Origin: Mogibacterium pumilum
GTDB lineage: Bacteria; Bacillota; Clostridia; Peptostreptococcales; Anaerovoracaceae
Length of the DNA: 49,269 nt
Assembly: GCF_002243385.1 (NCBI RefSeq)
Contig: NZ_CP016199.1
Span: forward strand, 11,425-60,693
Direction: 5' to 3'
Part shown: positions 17,868-25,539 of the stretch, piece after piece
Position numbering within the stretch: the stretch's first letter is position 1
Layout of the letters: each line of letters starts with the position of its first letter
The notes under the pieces: model-generated
What the model was told of the DNA's origin: nothing
Databases searched by the model: none
The model's input: only the letters and a program-made list of their open reading frames with translations
Program-made: the position numbers and the translations under genes

Positions 17868-18683
17868 TCAATAATCTTTCCAATGTGGCAATGGCTTTAT
17901 TTCAAGAATATCTATAGGAGGTATTTGCACATGGTTCTTAATCAGAAGTACCTCTTCAGTCGGTTCTCCAAAGGCTGTAAAATATGCTTTCGTCAAATAG
18001 TTTAGGACCTTATCCTTATCACTTTGATTGTCATCACTGTCATAGATGATTTTTTCACCACTTACCTTTGCAACTATCTCATAAGGATCGTTAATAGACG
18101 CCCACTCTTGGGATAAATTCAATCCAAGAAGATTATCGATATCCATCAATATTTCTGGTCTATGATGAACTTGTCCTCCGTAAGGACTTCTCTCCCACAC
18201 TGATAAAAACCCACACGTAGTATAATCATAGTAAAACTTTCTCCCTATGGACCAACATTTATAAGCCTCTGTATCTTGTCTTGGGCAAGCCCCAAAAGTA
18301 ATATCAAATCTTTTTCCTCGATATATCAGTATCCGCTCATCTAGATTGATATCAATACCGTGTTTTTCCAAGAACTGTCTTAACTCAGAGTCTTGACACA
18401 AATATGATTGTTTTAGATCTAATACTCCATGTTTCTGAAAGGAAGTGCACCCGTTTGCACTTGTTGTCACATGAAAATAGATAAATTCAAAATCTTTGTA
18501 GCTTCGTGGAAAATGCCCATAAGAACTAATCACGTCTTCCACAAGATAGTCTGTATATTTATACTCGTGTTGGCGACCAAGATATTTTTCCCACTTTGAG
18601 ATTGGAACACCTGTGAGATTCATCAATATCTGTTGAGCATATTCAGTTGTTCTAATATCGTAAGTCATATTAACCATAATCAT
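17868..18683 (-). CDS. Hypothetical protein (unknown family)
   Basis: 271 residues, soluble, with no membrane segment or signal peptide. A strong GAGGAGG site lies 5 bases before the ATG at 18683; the open frame runs 8 codons further up with no ribosome site. The central part (about 65-130) reads I-Y-F-H-V-T-T-S, then a K-H-G-V-L-D-L stretch, then E-R-I-L-I-Y-R-G. This is faintly reminiscent of the first motif of ADP-ribosyltransferase folds, but that is only a suggestion. It lies convergent with lysR, within the restriction-locus debris, and is followed on its own strand by the methyltransferase region. A defence or toxin role is possible but not shown. Confidence 0.6.
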   Translation of the reverse strand: MIMVNMTYDIRTTEYAQQILMNLTGVPISKWEKYLGRQHEYKYTDYLVEDVISSYGHFPRSYKDFEFIYFHVTTSANGCTSFQKHGVLDLKQSYLCQDSELRQFLEKHGIDINLDERILIYRGKRFDITFGACPRQDTEAYKCWSIGRKFYYDYTTCGFLSVWERSPYGGQVHHRPEILMDIDNLLGLNLSQEWASINDPYEIVAKVSGEKIIYDSDDNQSDKDKVLNYLTKAYFTAFGEPTEEVLLIKNHVQIPPIDILEIKPLPHWKDY

Positions 18684-18769
18684 CTTTTCCTCCTCATCCA
18701 GCTTCACATAAATAAATTTGAATCTATATATTTAATAATACCCCTGCACCAATTATAAAACTATTAGGA

Positions 18770-18796
18770 AATAAAAATAGCCGAGCAACCTCGACT
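18770..18796 (-). terminator. Terminator downstream of truncated restriction gene
   Basis: On the minus strand the 7-bp stem AGTCGAG / CTCGGCT (one wobble), with loop GTTG, is followed by ATTTTTATTT. Confidence 0.7.
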
Positions 18797-18833
18797 TCTA
18801 CCACTGCACACCCATTTTTGAGTTTGCACACCC

Positions 18834-19949
18834 CTAACCATAGCATCTTTTAGGATAATTAAATTGTATCAATTTCTGAATGATTATATCTAAAACCCTA
18901 TCTGTTGGTTGTATATCAAGTAATTCACAGAACAAATCTGTAATATGTCGCGGTGTTAAGATAATACCTAAACTCTGTCCATCGCCTCCAGAATAAGATA
19001 TGAATTCCCCATAAAATCTTCCTATATAATCTTCTGTAGATGAACTATATCTTATATTTGTGAAGATGCCATTATATAGAACCTCTGTAAAGTATCTAAG
19101 AGGAGTTTTCCCAAGATTGGAATTTTTTTCATTAATCCTAGTGTTATCTTTTATGATATTGAATTGATTAAGAAGCTTGTCTCTTTTTACTTCAGGACTA
19201 ACATTAGCTCTTTTTAAATTATCTTCTATCGCCTTATATATTTTTGTACCATCAGTTCTTATTTTGTCACCAATCAAATCAGATATATCAAAATTTTTAT
19301 GTTCAATTTCTGATAATGCAAGTAAAATTCCAGAAACAATCAACGGTTTGTTTTTATCCTCTAAATTCCCGTAATTTCTTATATCTTCATGAAGGGAACG
19401 AGCAACTTTTAACAATTCTTCTGTCTTTAGTTCATCATTAGTTTTGACTTCTAATATTTCTCTTTCGTAATATTCTTTGATGTTATCAGCACTGAAAGAT
19501 ATAAAAGTTTCAACATCATTAAGTTCCTTATATCCTCCTCTTTCATCAACAAACATGGGTGAAATTCTATGGTTTTTCTCATTACCACTTACACCAATTG
19601 CGATAATCTTGTTATAGGTTGTATTTTTGGCTAAATGTTTTCCGTAGAATAAAGCACCATTAACAGCATAATCTGTAACTGATTTAACATCTTCAGCAAT
19701 CAAATCCTTCTCGTTTCTATTGATATGTTTATTCAAACTCGCTTTATCTTCAATTACAATTAGAAAATCGCTTATTACACCAACATATTCAGGAAACCCA
19801 ACATTTCCTGTACCCTTCTTGGACGCAGTTGCTAATGCTTCGTCTATTTCTTTTATATTGCTTCCTTGTGCAGAGAAATCATCTTGCACACCGATTTCTT
19901 TCAGCATGTCATATACCCAAAGATCTGTCATTATTTCCTTCTTAGCCAT
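18834..19949 (-). pseudogene. Restriction-modification subunit truncated at methylase motif I
   Basis: N-terminal part of a combined restriction/N6-adenine methylase (BcgI or type I/IIG-like). Residues about 15-150 look like a nuclease-type domain (S-D-F-L-I-V-I-E-D-K). A helical region follows, then the pre-motif-I methylase segment G-I-I-L-T-P-R-H-I-T-D-L-F with R-V-L-D-I. At that point, where the AdoMet motif D-x-x-C-G-T-G-G-F should follow, the frame runs into 16 unrelated residues and stops. The ATG at 19949 follows GGAGG and overlaps the upstream regulator by 8 bases. The product cannot methylate DNA. The full gene probably paired with the HsdS remnants at 13188-14254. Confidence 0.75.
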
Positions 19950-20367
19950 TATCTGTTTCCTCCATATAAGCAAGATTCTCTTCAGCAAAACTTTCTAATA
20001 ATTTATTAAGCTGATAAGTTTGAGTTCTCGTTAATTTGCATTTATTTTTTCTAATCGATTCAAAGACTTCATCATTCTCAATTATAAATTCACATATATC
20101 TGGCGGTGGTGTCCCTCGAATTTGCGAATATAAATGATCCATTTCCCCTCGATCTTCATCACTTGGTTTCAACATTAGGATTATATTTTTATAAACTTCA
20201 GGACTCGGAGCATTTATTCCATCTTCAATATATTTAAGGTTTGAGTTTGGTAGGTCTATAGCTTTTGCAAGTCCGCGTTGACTTTCTCCTTTTGCTTTAC
20301 GATTAAATTTTATTAACTGTCCAAGCTCTTCTTTCAGTTCTTTTTTATTATCTATTGCTCGATTCAA
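19942..20367 (-). CDS. XRE-family transcriptional regulator of the restriction locus
   Basis: 141 residues. The N-terminal helix-turn-helix (about 12-70) contains Q-R-G-L-A-K-A-I-D-L-P-N-S-N-L-K-Y-I-E-D-G, and a helical C-terminal part follows. The start is TTG at 20367 with GGGGGAG four bases before it. The gene overlaps the truncated restriction subunit downstream. A palindrome over its own transcription start suggests autorepression, a control circuit like that of restriction C proteins, though it is longer than typical C proteins (about 80 residues). Confidence 0.85.
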   Translation of the reverse strand: MNRAIDNKKELKEELGQLIKFNRKAKGESQRGLAKAIDLPNSNLKYIEDGINAPSPEVYKNIILMLKPSDEDRGEMDHLYSQIRGTPPPDICEFIIENDEVFESIRKNKCKLTRTQTYQLNKLLESFAEENLAYMEETDNG

Positions 20368-20389
20368 AATGCTCCCCCTTTCTTTTTTG

Positions 20390-20418
20390 TTCTATGTTCT
20401 GTAACATAGAATATTATA
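20390..20418 (-). promoter_or_regulatory. Operator and -10 box of the XRE gene
   Basis: A perfect palindrome with 9-bp arms TTCTATGTT / AACATAGAA around a 4-base centre occupies 20390-20411. The -10 TATAAT lies directly upstream at 20413-20418 on the minus strand, so the operator covers the expected transcription start. Confidence 0.75.
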
Positions 20419-20451
20419 ACATATCCACTTATTTTTTCATCCCTAAAATTA

Positions 20452-20484
20452 AAGAACTGATGACATTTTTAATCACCAGTTCTT
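20452..20484. terminator. Hairpin, possible terminator
   Basis: The arms AAGAACTG / CAGTTCTT are perfect, continued inward by TGA/TCA around a T-rich loop. No strong T run follows on either strand, so it may be a weak terminator or an element end. Confidence 0.35.
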
Positions 20485-20587
20485 CGAATTTCAATACATT
20501 ACTTGTTTGGAGTTGTAACATTTAAGTAGAGCCTGTAAATCCACCAAATTCTCATGGTATTATATCAATGAAAGGATTGGTGAGACT

Positions 20588-20641
20588 ATGCAATACGGCA
20601 ATTCATTCAAGCAGGAAGCCCTCGAACTTTCAGAGCCCTAA
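20588..20641 (+). pseudogene. IS3-family orfA N-terminal scrap
   Basis: Seventeen codons beginning M-Q-Y-G-N-S-F-K-Q-E-A-L-E-L-S resemble the start of IS3-family OrfA (usual form x-x-Y-x-x-x-F-K-x-E-A-x-x-L) and then stop. About 15 bases on comes TGTGTCCAGG and a GTCCGCACCCCC stretch that could be an element end. This is a deletion remnant. Confidence 0.45.
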
Positions 20642-20695
20642 TATGTGTCCAGGTTTTTGTCCGCACCCCCTAATATTTTGCATCCAAATTTTAAA

Positions 20696-21319
20696 TCAGC
20701 GATTGTTAAACATTTTCATTAGAAAATCGATAACAGTTACTACATTAGAACAGCTCCCAATATAACTAGATAAAACTTTTATTAATTTATTATTTTCTTG
20801 CTTAGAGTACAGGTTTTTTTCAATCATTTTTATAGATTCTTTTATTTCACATCTATCACTCCAACTTATTTTTTCATCTTCAGATAATTTTAAAATAGTT
20901 TCCAAGACTTCATTAGGAAGGTGATTTTGAATATTGTTAATTTGCACCCCATTATTAATTGTTTTGTCTCGTCCTATTTTGTCTCCTGCTACATAATCAC
21001 CACCATACAAAACGGATGGCTCATTGATATATTTAGTATAAATTCTAAGCTCTCTTTTATACCTAGAACCTCTATATCCACTAGAAAATATTTTTTGAAC
21101 GCTTATAGTGTAGATTTTTTTATCAACAATAGTACTTCCATCACTAAGTTTATATCCTAATTGAAAATGTTGATCTAGAGCAACCCGTTTATTTTTCTGC
21201 CAAATCCAAAAATCAATTGCATAATATTTTTCTTTTCTACATTGATCTTCCCTATTTGATAACTTAAAATCCTTGTTTGTATAATCTTTTTTCTGGTCTA
21301 TACTTGTGAAAAAAGTCAT
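20696..21319 (-). CDS. GDxVxGDK-motif protein (conflict-system-like, unknown function)
   Basis: About 207 residues if it starts at the ATG at 21319; an in-frame TTG at 21349 would add ten. Neither has a good ribosome site, so translation is probably coupled to the micro membrane protein just upstream. Residues about 20-110 form a beta-rich domain with many lysines and aromatics. The centre carries G-G-D-Y-V-A-G-D-K-I-G-R-D-K, a turn-rich motif I associate with proteins of bacterial conflict systems, where it links to effector or partner domains. A helical C-terminal domain of about 80 residues follows. Exact role unknown. Confidence 0.6.
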   Translation of the reverse strand: MTFFTSIDQKKDYTNKDFKLSNREDQCRKEKYYAIDFWIWQKNKRVALDQHFQLGYKLSDGSTIVDKKIYTISVQKIFSSGYRGSRYKRELRIYTKYINEPSVLYGGDYVAGDKIGRDKTINNGVQINNIQNHLPNEVLETILKLSEDEKISWSDRCEIKESIKMIEKNLYSKQENNKLIKVLSSYIGSCSNVVTVIDFLMKMFNNR

Positions 21320-21336
21320 AAATAATTTTTCAATTA

Positions 21337-21465
21337 TCAGTAAAGCCAAAAAAATATAACTATTATTCCTGTCAAAATTAAAATCGCTTTTATTGGCTCA
21401 TTCCTTGTTAATTCAAATAGTTGCTTTAAACAATTCAAAAACTCTTCTGAAGATTCAATAGTCAC
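21337..21465 (-). CDS. Micro membrane protein, one helix
   Basis: 42 residues from a GTG at 21465 that has GGAGG eight bases upstream. The frame stays open to another GTG at 21546 (69 residues) with a weaker site. The C-terminus is a single hydrophobic helix (A-I-L-I-L-T-G-I-I-V-I-F-F-W) ending at the last residue, preceded by an amphipathic, acidic segment. Holin-like or membrane-anchor proteins have this shape. The following GDxVxGDK gene begins at about its stop codon, so the two probably work together. Confidence 0.5.
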   Translation of the reverse strand: MTIESSEEFLNCLKQLFELTRNEPIKAILILTGIIVIFFWLY

Positions 21466-21688
21466 CTTCAACACCTCCACATATTTAAAATTTATAATTT
21501 CCAAAAAACCTCCCCAAAACGATGGAAGGCTTTCTAAAAAATTCACCTAAATTCAACAACTCCCTTTCAGACCTGTTTTTTTCTTTCTTTTGGTATCAAT
21601 ACAGTATCATTTAGAGAATTTTACTTCATCAAAATCGCCCAATTCCTGTATTTTCAAGCATTTTATAGCAGTAGCATATTTACTTCTC

Positions 21689-22273
21689 CTACTCCCACTC
21701 AACTATCACATCATCCAGCTTTCGTTTAGGCACATAGTGCATCCCGTTTTCATCACGATAATAGTCAGTTGATTCACCTTCTTCAATCTCGACTATCTTG
21801 ATATCTTCGATTGATTTGCCTAATGCTATTATAAGTAGCGGTCTAAGATTTTCAGTCAATCTTAGAGCATCAGCCATTTCTTTTGGCGAAAAGTATCCTA
21901 ATATGCAGGCTCCGAGCCCCCTCTCTGCAGCCACTAAAGTTATGGATTGAGCGGCGATTCCTGCATCCGTGAGATACCCTACCTCACTCTTACTGATGTT
22001 TTCATCCTGACAGATAACTATGTATGCCATCGGTTCAGTACCCGAGAATGGTAGATGAAGTTCCGACAATTTTGCAGCGAATGATATCAGCTTGACGATT
22101 TTATCTCTTCCTTCCGGAGTGTTTACAGTCACATATTTAAGTGGCTGCATATTAACACTTGACGCAGATAGTCTGGCACAGTCAACCATCTCTCGGAGCT
22201 CTTCATTAGTTACTTCTCTTGAAACATCGTAACCTCTTACACTTCTGTTTTTCTTGATTAAGTCCTTAATCAT
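21689..22273 (-). CDS. Nitroreductase family protein
   Basis: 194 residues, FMN-dependent NAD(P)H oxidoreductase fold, cytoplasmic dimer. It shows the N-terminal R-S-V-R-G-Y motif, S-A-S-S-V-N-M-Q-P (flavin binding) and G-L-G-A-C-I-L-G. The ATG at 22273 is chosen because GAGAGGG stands before it; the open frame has eight more codons. It follows the aminotransferase gene on the same strand after 64 bases and may share its transcript. Substrate unknown. Confidence 0.9.
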   Translation of the reverse strand: MIKDLIKKNRSVRGYDVSREVTNEELREMVDCARLSASSVNMQPLKYVTVNTPEGRDKIVKLISFAAKLSELHLPFSGTEPMAYIVICQDENISKSEVGYLTDAGIAAQSITLVAAERGLGACILGYFSPKEMADALRLTENLRPLLIIALGKSIEDIKIVEIEEGESTDYYRDENGMHYVPKRKLDDVIVEWE

Positions 22274-22337
22274 TATTTCGTCCCTCTCCGTGTGCATAGT
22301 TTCATTCGGTTCTTAATCATCGCTCACAGTACATATT

Positions 22338-23444
22338 TCACGAACTAACTATATTCCTAATTGCTTTTATTAGCCTACCTGCATCTTTTAACGTTGGAAC
22401 ACGCAACCTTACACAGTTCTTACCGAGCGGCTCGAACTCGCTGCCACTACATGTCAAGATATTCTCTTTCATTAGAAGCTTCTGCAAATCCACCTCTTCA
22501 TCTATATGTCTTAATAGACAAATAGGCACTCTGTCATCTGTTTCAGCCATGATTATTTTATTTCCGCACGCGTCACGAAGTGCACCCTTGATAATGGTAA
22601 AGTCCGTTCCGTGCTCAACAGGTTGGACATCGTAATTGAGGATTGCAGCTGTTATCGCACGACTCATCTCATTCATCATATAGGGATTACTTATCTTCTT
22701 GATGTATTTGACAAGCTCTTTGTTTGTGATAATATAGCCAGCTCTCGCCCCTGCGAGCCCGAACCCTTTTGAAAAAGTGCGAACACTAATCATGTGATTA
22801 TATTTTGGTCCGAGCATTACCGCCGATTCTTCACGCGGGATAAAGTCTGCATAAGCTTCATCTATTATTGCATACACCTTCAGCTCCTCGCACTTGCTAA
22901 CTATGCGCTCGAGCTCAGCATTGGACAGGAACTGCCCTGTCGGATTGTTAGGATTATCAATGTATACAAACGAAGTATTGCTATCTATCGCAGCAACCAA
23001 TCTATCCACATCTTCTTTAAAATTATTCTCATCACTCATAGCTATCCCGCGCACTTTCACGCCCATTATACGCGAGTACTCGATCATGTCGGTAAATGTC
23101 GGCATAAACATGACCGCTTCAGCATCGGGTTTTGCAAAAACATTTACGAGAAGGTTTAATGCCGAAACACTTCCGTCGGTCATAACAACATTTTCCGGCT
23201 CAATGAAAGCATAGTCTTGCCAGTACTTGACGACAGCTTCATGCGCTTCTTCACTATGAGGGTATTGATAAAGCCTGTTCACATCAAAACTATGGACAAT
23301 ATCCACAACTACATCAGGAAATCCGTAAGGGTTTATACCCAGACTACAATCTAAAGTATGTTCATCAGCTACCGGAGTGTTGTCTGCATAACTACGCATC
23401 TCGGGTAGAAGTTCATCACGAATCTTTGTTTTATCGATACTCAT
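22338..23444 (-). CDS. Histidinol-phosphate / threonine-phosphate aminotransferase family (HisC/CobD-like)
   Basis: 368-residue PLP enzyme of aminotransferase class I/II. It has S-L-G-I-N-P-Y-G near the N-terminus, D-N-P-N-N-P-T-G, D-E-A-Y-A-D-F and the PLP-lysine region S-V-R-T-F-S-K-G-F-G-L-A-G-A-R-A-G-Y. The S-L-G-I-N-P opening is typical of the CobD/HisC branch. No histidine or cobalamin genes are nearby, so the substrate is uncertain. GAGAGGAG lies just before the ATG at 23444; 33 further upstream codons in frame have no ribosome site. Confidence 0.88.
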   Translation of the reverse strand: MSIDKTKIRDELLPEMRSYADNTPVADEHTLDCSLGINPYGFPDVVVDIVHSFDVNRLYQYPHSEEAHEAVVKYWQDYAFIEPENVVMTDGSVSALNLLVNVFAKPDAEAVMFMPTFTDMIEYSRIMGVKVRGIAMSDENNFKEDVDRLVAAIDSNTSFVYIDNPNNPTGQFLSNAELERIVSKCEELKVYAIIDEAYADFIPREESAVMLGPKYNHMISVRTFSKGFGLAGARAGYIITNKELVKYIKKISNPYMMNEMSRAITAAILNYDVQPVEHGTDFTIIKGALRDACGNKIIMAETDDRVPICLLRHIDEEVDLQKLLMKENILTCSGSEFEPLGKNCVRLRVPTLKDAGRLIKAIRNIVSS

Positions 23445-23613
23445 ATTGGCTCCTCTCGTGTTTTTGTTGTTAGTTATTATAAAGTGATAGCAGATACAAA
23501 GATCATTTATACTTATATTATATTGAATATGGCGTAAATTCAAAATAATTACTTCATAGATGGATACCGAATAGTCTTAATTGAAATATCAACATAGTTA
23601 CCAGTATATAAAT

Positions 23614-23690
23614 AAAAGAGACGCCTAACCGCGAATCGTGTCATTGGCAAACTCGAAAACCATTGATTTCAATTCTGTTAAACGTCTTTT
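23614..23690 (-). terminator. Long imperfect hairpin after sortase gene
   Basis: The arms GACGCCTAAC (23620-23629) and GTTAAACGTC (23677-23686) pair as GACG/CGTC and TAAC/GTTA around a 2 x 2 mismatch, flanked by AAAAG/CTTTT. On the minus strand the hairpin ends in a T-rich run, so it can end the sortase transcript. The 47-base loop is unusually large for a terminator, and the region could also be a small RNA or a mobile repeat. Confidence 0.45.
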
Positions 23691-23746
23691 AATTTATAAT
23701 TATTTTAAATGGATATGTATTATCTTGTTCCCTCGGAAGTTAAGCA

Positions 23747-24562
23747 TTATTTTTGCTTATCAATCTTCGCCTGCAGTTTCTCTCCTGCCTTGATTTCTTT
23801 CTTCGTCCAAGGTACAGCCTTACACACTACCACATATCTGGCTTCATCATAGTCATATGCGCAGGTGCTGAGTGTAACGATCTTGTCATTAGTTGTAGCA
23901 GTAACGCCAGTGCTGATTTTGGAATTCTTAACTGTATAATCTATAAATGCCTGTTTCTCTGCTTCATTAATGAACGAGTACTTGTAAGCATCGCTCGTAG
24001 CCGGAGTAATATATGACGAAATTATCTCCAGATGATACTTTTTGTCAGGAGTAATAAGCTCTAAGGTCTTATGATCCTTATAATAATCATTCTCCTTTGT
24101 GTAACCTCTGAGCGATTTAAACATACTGCCATCATGCATATGATGACCATAGACAATAGTGTTGAAATCAGAGAAATCCGCACTATTGCGATAATCCATG
24201 AAAATAGAACCTGAAACACTATACTTCTTGTTAATGTCAGCATGTAAATACAGGTCATTATCACTTCCACGCATAATTGGGTAGTTAATTATGGTATCCT
24301 TCTGATAAATCCATCCAACTACATCAGGATTCAGTTTCTTAAGTGCATCAAAATCAACAACTCCTGTAAATTGATCAGGATCCACTTTCGCTTCTTTAGC
24401 AACATGTTTAAATCCACTCCTGGAGTGTTGATATTTATAAAGTGCTATTCCGACCTTATATCCACTGATTACTATAACGCATACTAAGCAGAATATTATT
24501 ACTCTAAATGCCCAGTCAATTACACCATTTTTCTTGGTTTTTTTCTTAGTACTTTTACTCAT
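23747..24562 (-). CDS. srtB: Class B sortase
   Basis: 271-residue membrane-anchored transpeptidase that joins sorting-signal proteins to the cell wall or to pilins. A basic N-terminus and one helix (about 17-40) anchor it. The catalytic His140 is in Y-G-H-H, Cys234 in T-L-S-T-C and Arg242 in D-E-A-R-Y-V. The class B hallmark is the longer middle with Y-P-I-M-R-G-S-D-N and S-G-S-I-F-M-D-Y-R-N. No sorted substrate lies beside it, so it may be a housekeeping sortase. A promoter lies about 185 bases upstream and a GAAGGA site before the ATG. Confidence 0.93.
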   Translation of the reverse strand: MSKSTKKKTKKNGVIDWAFRVIIFCLVCVIVISGYKVGIALYKYQHSRSGFKHVAKEAKVDPDQFTGVVDFDALKKLNPDVVGWIYQKDTIINYPIMRGSDNDLYLHADINKKYSVSGSIFMDYRNSADFSDFNTIVYGHHMHDGSMFKSLRGYTKENDYYKDHKTLELITPDKKYHLEIISSYITPATSDAYKYSFINEAEKQAFIDYTVKNSKISTGVTATTNDKIVTLSTCAYDYDEARYVVVCKAVPWTKKEIKAGEKLQAKIDKQK

Positions 24563-24745
24563 TTTATATACTTTTTCCTTCTGATATTAATAGTTTGTTC
24601 TGTCTTTACGAGCCTCTTCATCTATTATGGCATCTACAAAACGGTTTAGCTATAAGACACTAATTCTAATCGTGTTCATGTAAGTCATTTCTTATACATA
24701 TCCCTATTAATTCTCTTTACTGATGAATACACCTTACGAAAATGA

Positions 24746-24774
24746 ATTATATCATTGCATATAAATAAACTCAA
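24746..24774 (-). promoter_or_regulatory. Sortase promoter
   Basis: On the minus strand -35 TTGAGT (24769-24774), a 17-base spacer and -10 TATAAT (24746-24751). The leader is about 175 nt; I see no clear fold in it. Confidence 0.65.
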
Positions 24775-24796
24775 CAAATACAGATTAGTCACCCAC

Positions 24797-25408
24797 CAAT
24801 CGAGTAGGGCTAACTTGTAGCCCCTCTCACACCACCGTACGTGCCGTTCGGCATACGGCGGTTCAACCTAAAGAGTAATCTACATAGCTTATGAGTCCTC
24901 GTTTAGATTGTCTCCTTTCCTTCCTCTGCTCTTGCGCCCTCTGTCCTACCTCCTATGAAGCGTTCGTTCTGTTATGTCTTAGCTACTTGCTCCTCGTTGG
25001 ACATGGATTCTTGCCATCAGAGTTCTATTTGACTTTAGGTTGTTCAGCCCTTCGCTCCATATCCATTACAGATACTTCATAACTACTATGGCTTCGCTGA
25101 CTTCTCGTGGTTCGTTGTTACTACAGCTGTGACGTCCACGAGACCTCACGGGATAAGTCGTCATTCTTTCCTCATCTACCTGCCTAATCTACGCATACAG
25201 GTTACGACTACCTTTTGGACTTCGTGACTTATAGTCCACTTATCCGCCGTATGCGCCTTGGTATTAGGTTCCTGTTCGTCAGGCTGTGCTTTAGCTATCC
25301 CTTCTTCTCGCCCAAGCCTCGCGACTTGAACCTCAGGAGTCGCTTTGTGGTTCGTCGCTGGCTACACCCCTTGTGGACTTTCACCACAGATTGACGGCAT
25401 GCCCGTCA
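24797..25408 (-). mobile_element. Group II intron without reverse transcriptase (ORF-less)
   Basis: About 610 bases with group II intron landmarks read on the minus strand. The 5' part has the GGTGAAAGTCCACAAGGGG region. Domain V (about 24830-24861) is a hairpin of CCGCCGTATGCC and GGCACGTACGGTGG, followed by GTGTGAGAGG and a domain VI-like hairpin with GGGCTA/TAGCCC. The usual reverse transcriptase is absent: at 25025-25066 an ATG opens a short M-E-R-R-A-E-Q-P-K frame that stops after 13 codons, where an intron protein would begin. It lies about ten bases after the T run of a terminator, the favoured site of class C introns. Ends are approximate. Confidence 0.7.
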
Positions 25409-25414
25409 TATTAT

Positions 25415-25442
25415 AAAAAACTGGTGACTTTTGTCACCAGTT
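25415..25442 (-). terminator. Terminator of zinc-ribbon gene
   Basis: On the minus strand the 10-bp stem AACTGGTGAC / GTCACCAGTT, with loop AAAA, is followed by TTTTTTA. It lies about 98 bases after the stop of the zinc-ribbon gene, and the group II intron follows at once. Confidence 0.9.
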
Positions 25443-25539
25443 ATCAATAACTATGTTTTAAGCGTCCATTTACATAATGTTAACTAAGCATGTAGATTAT
25501 TTGTGCTACTCCTAGTCAAATTGAACAACTAGAAAGCAT

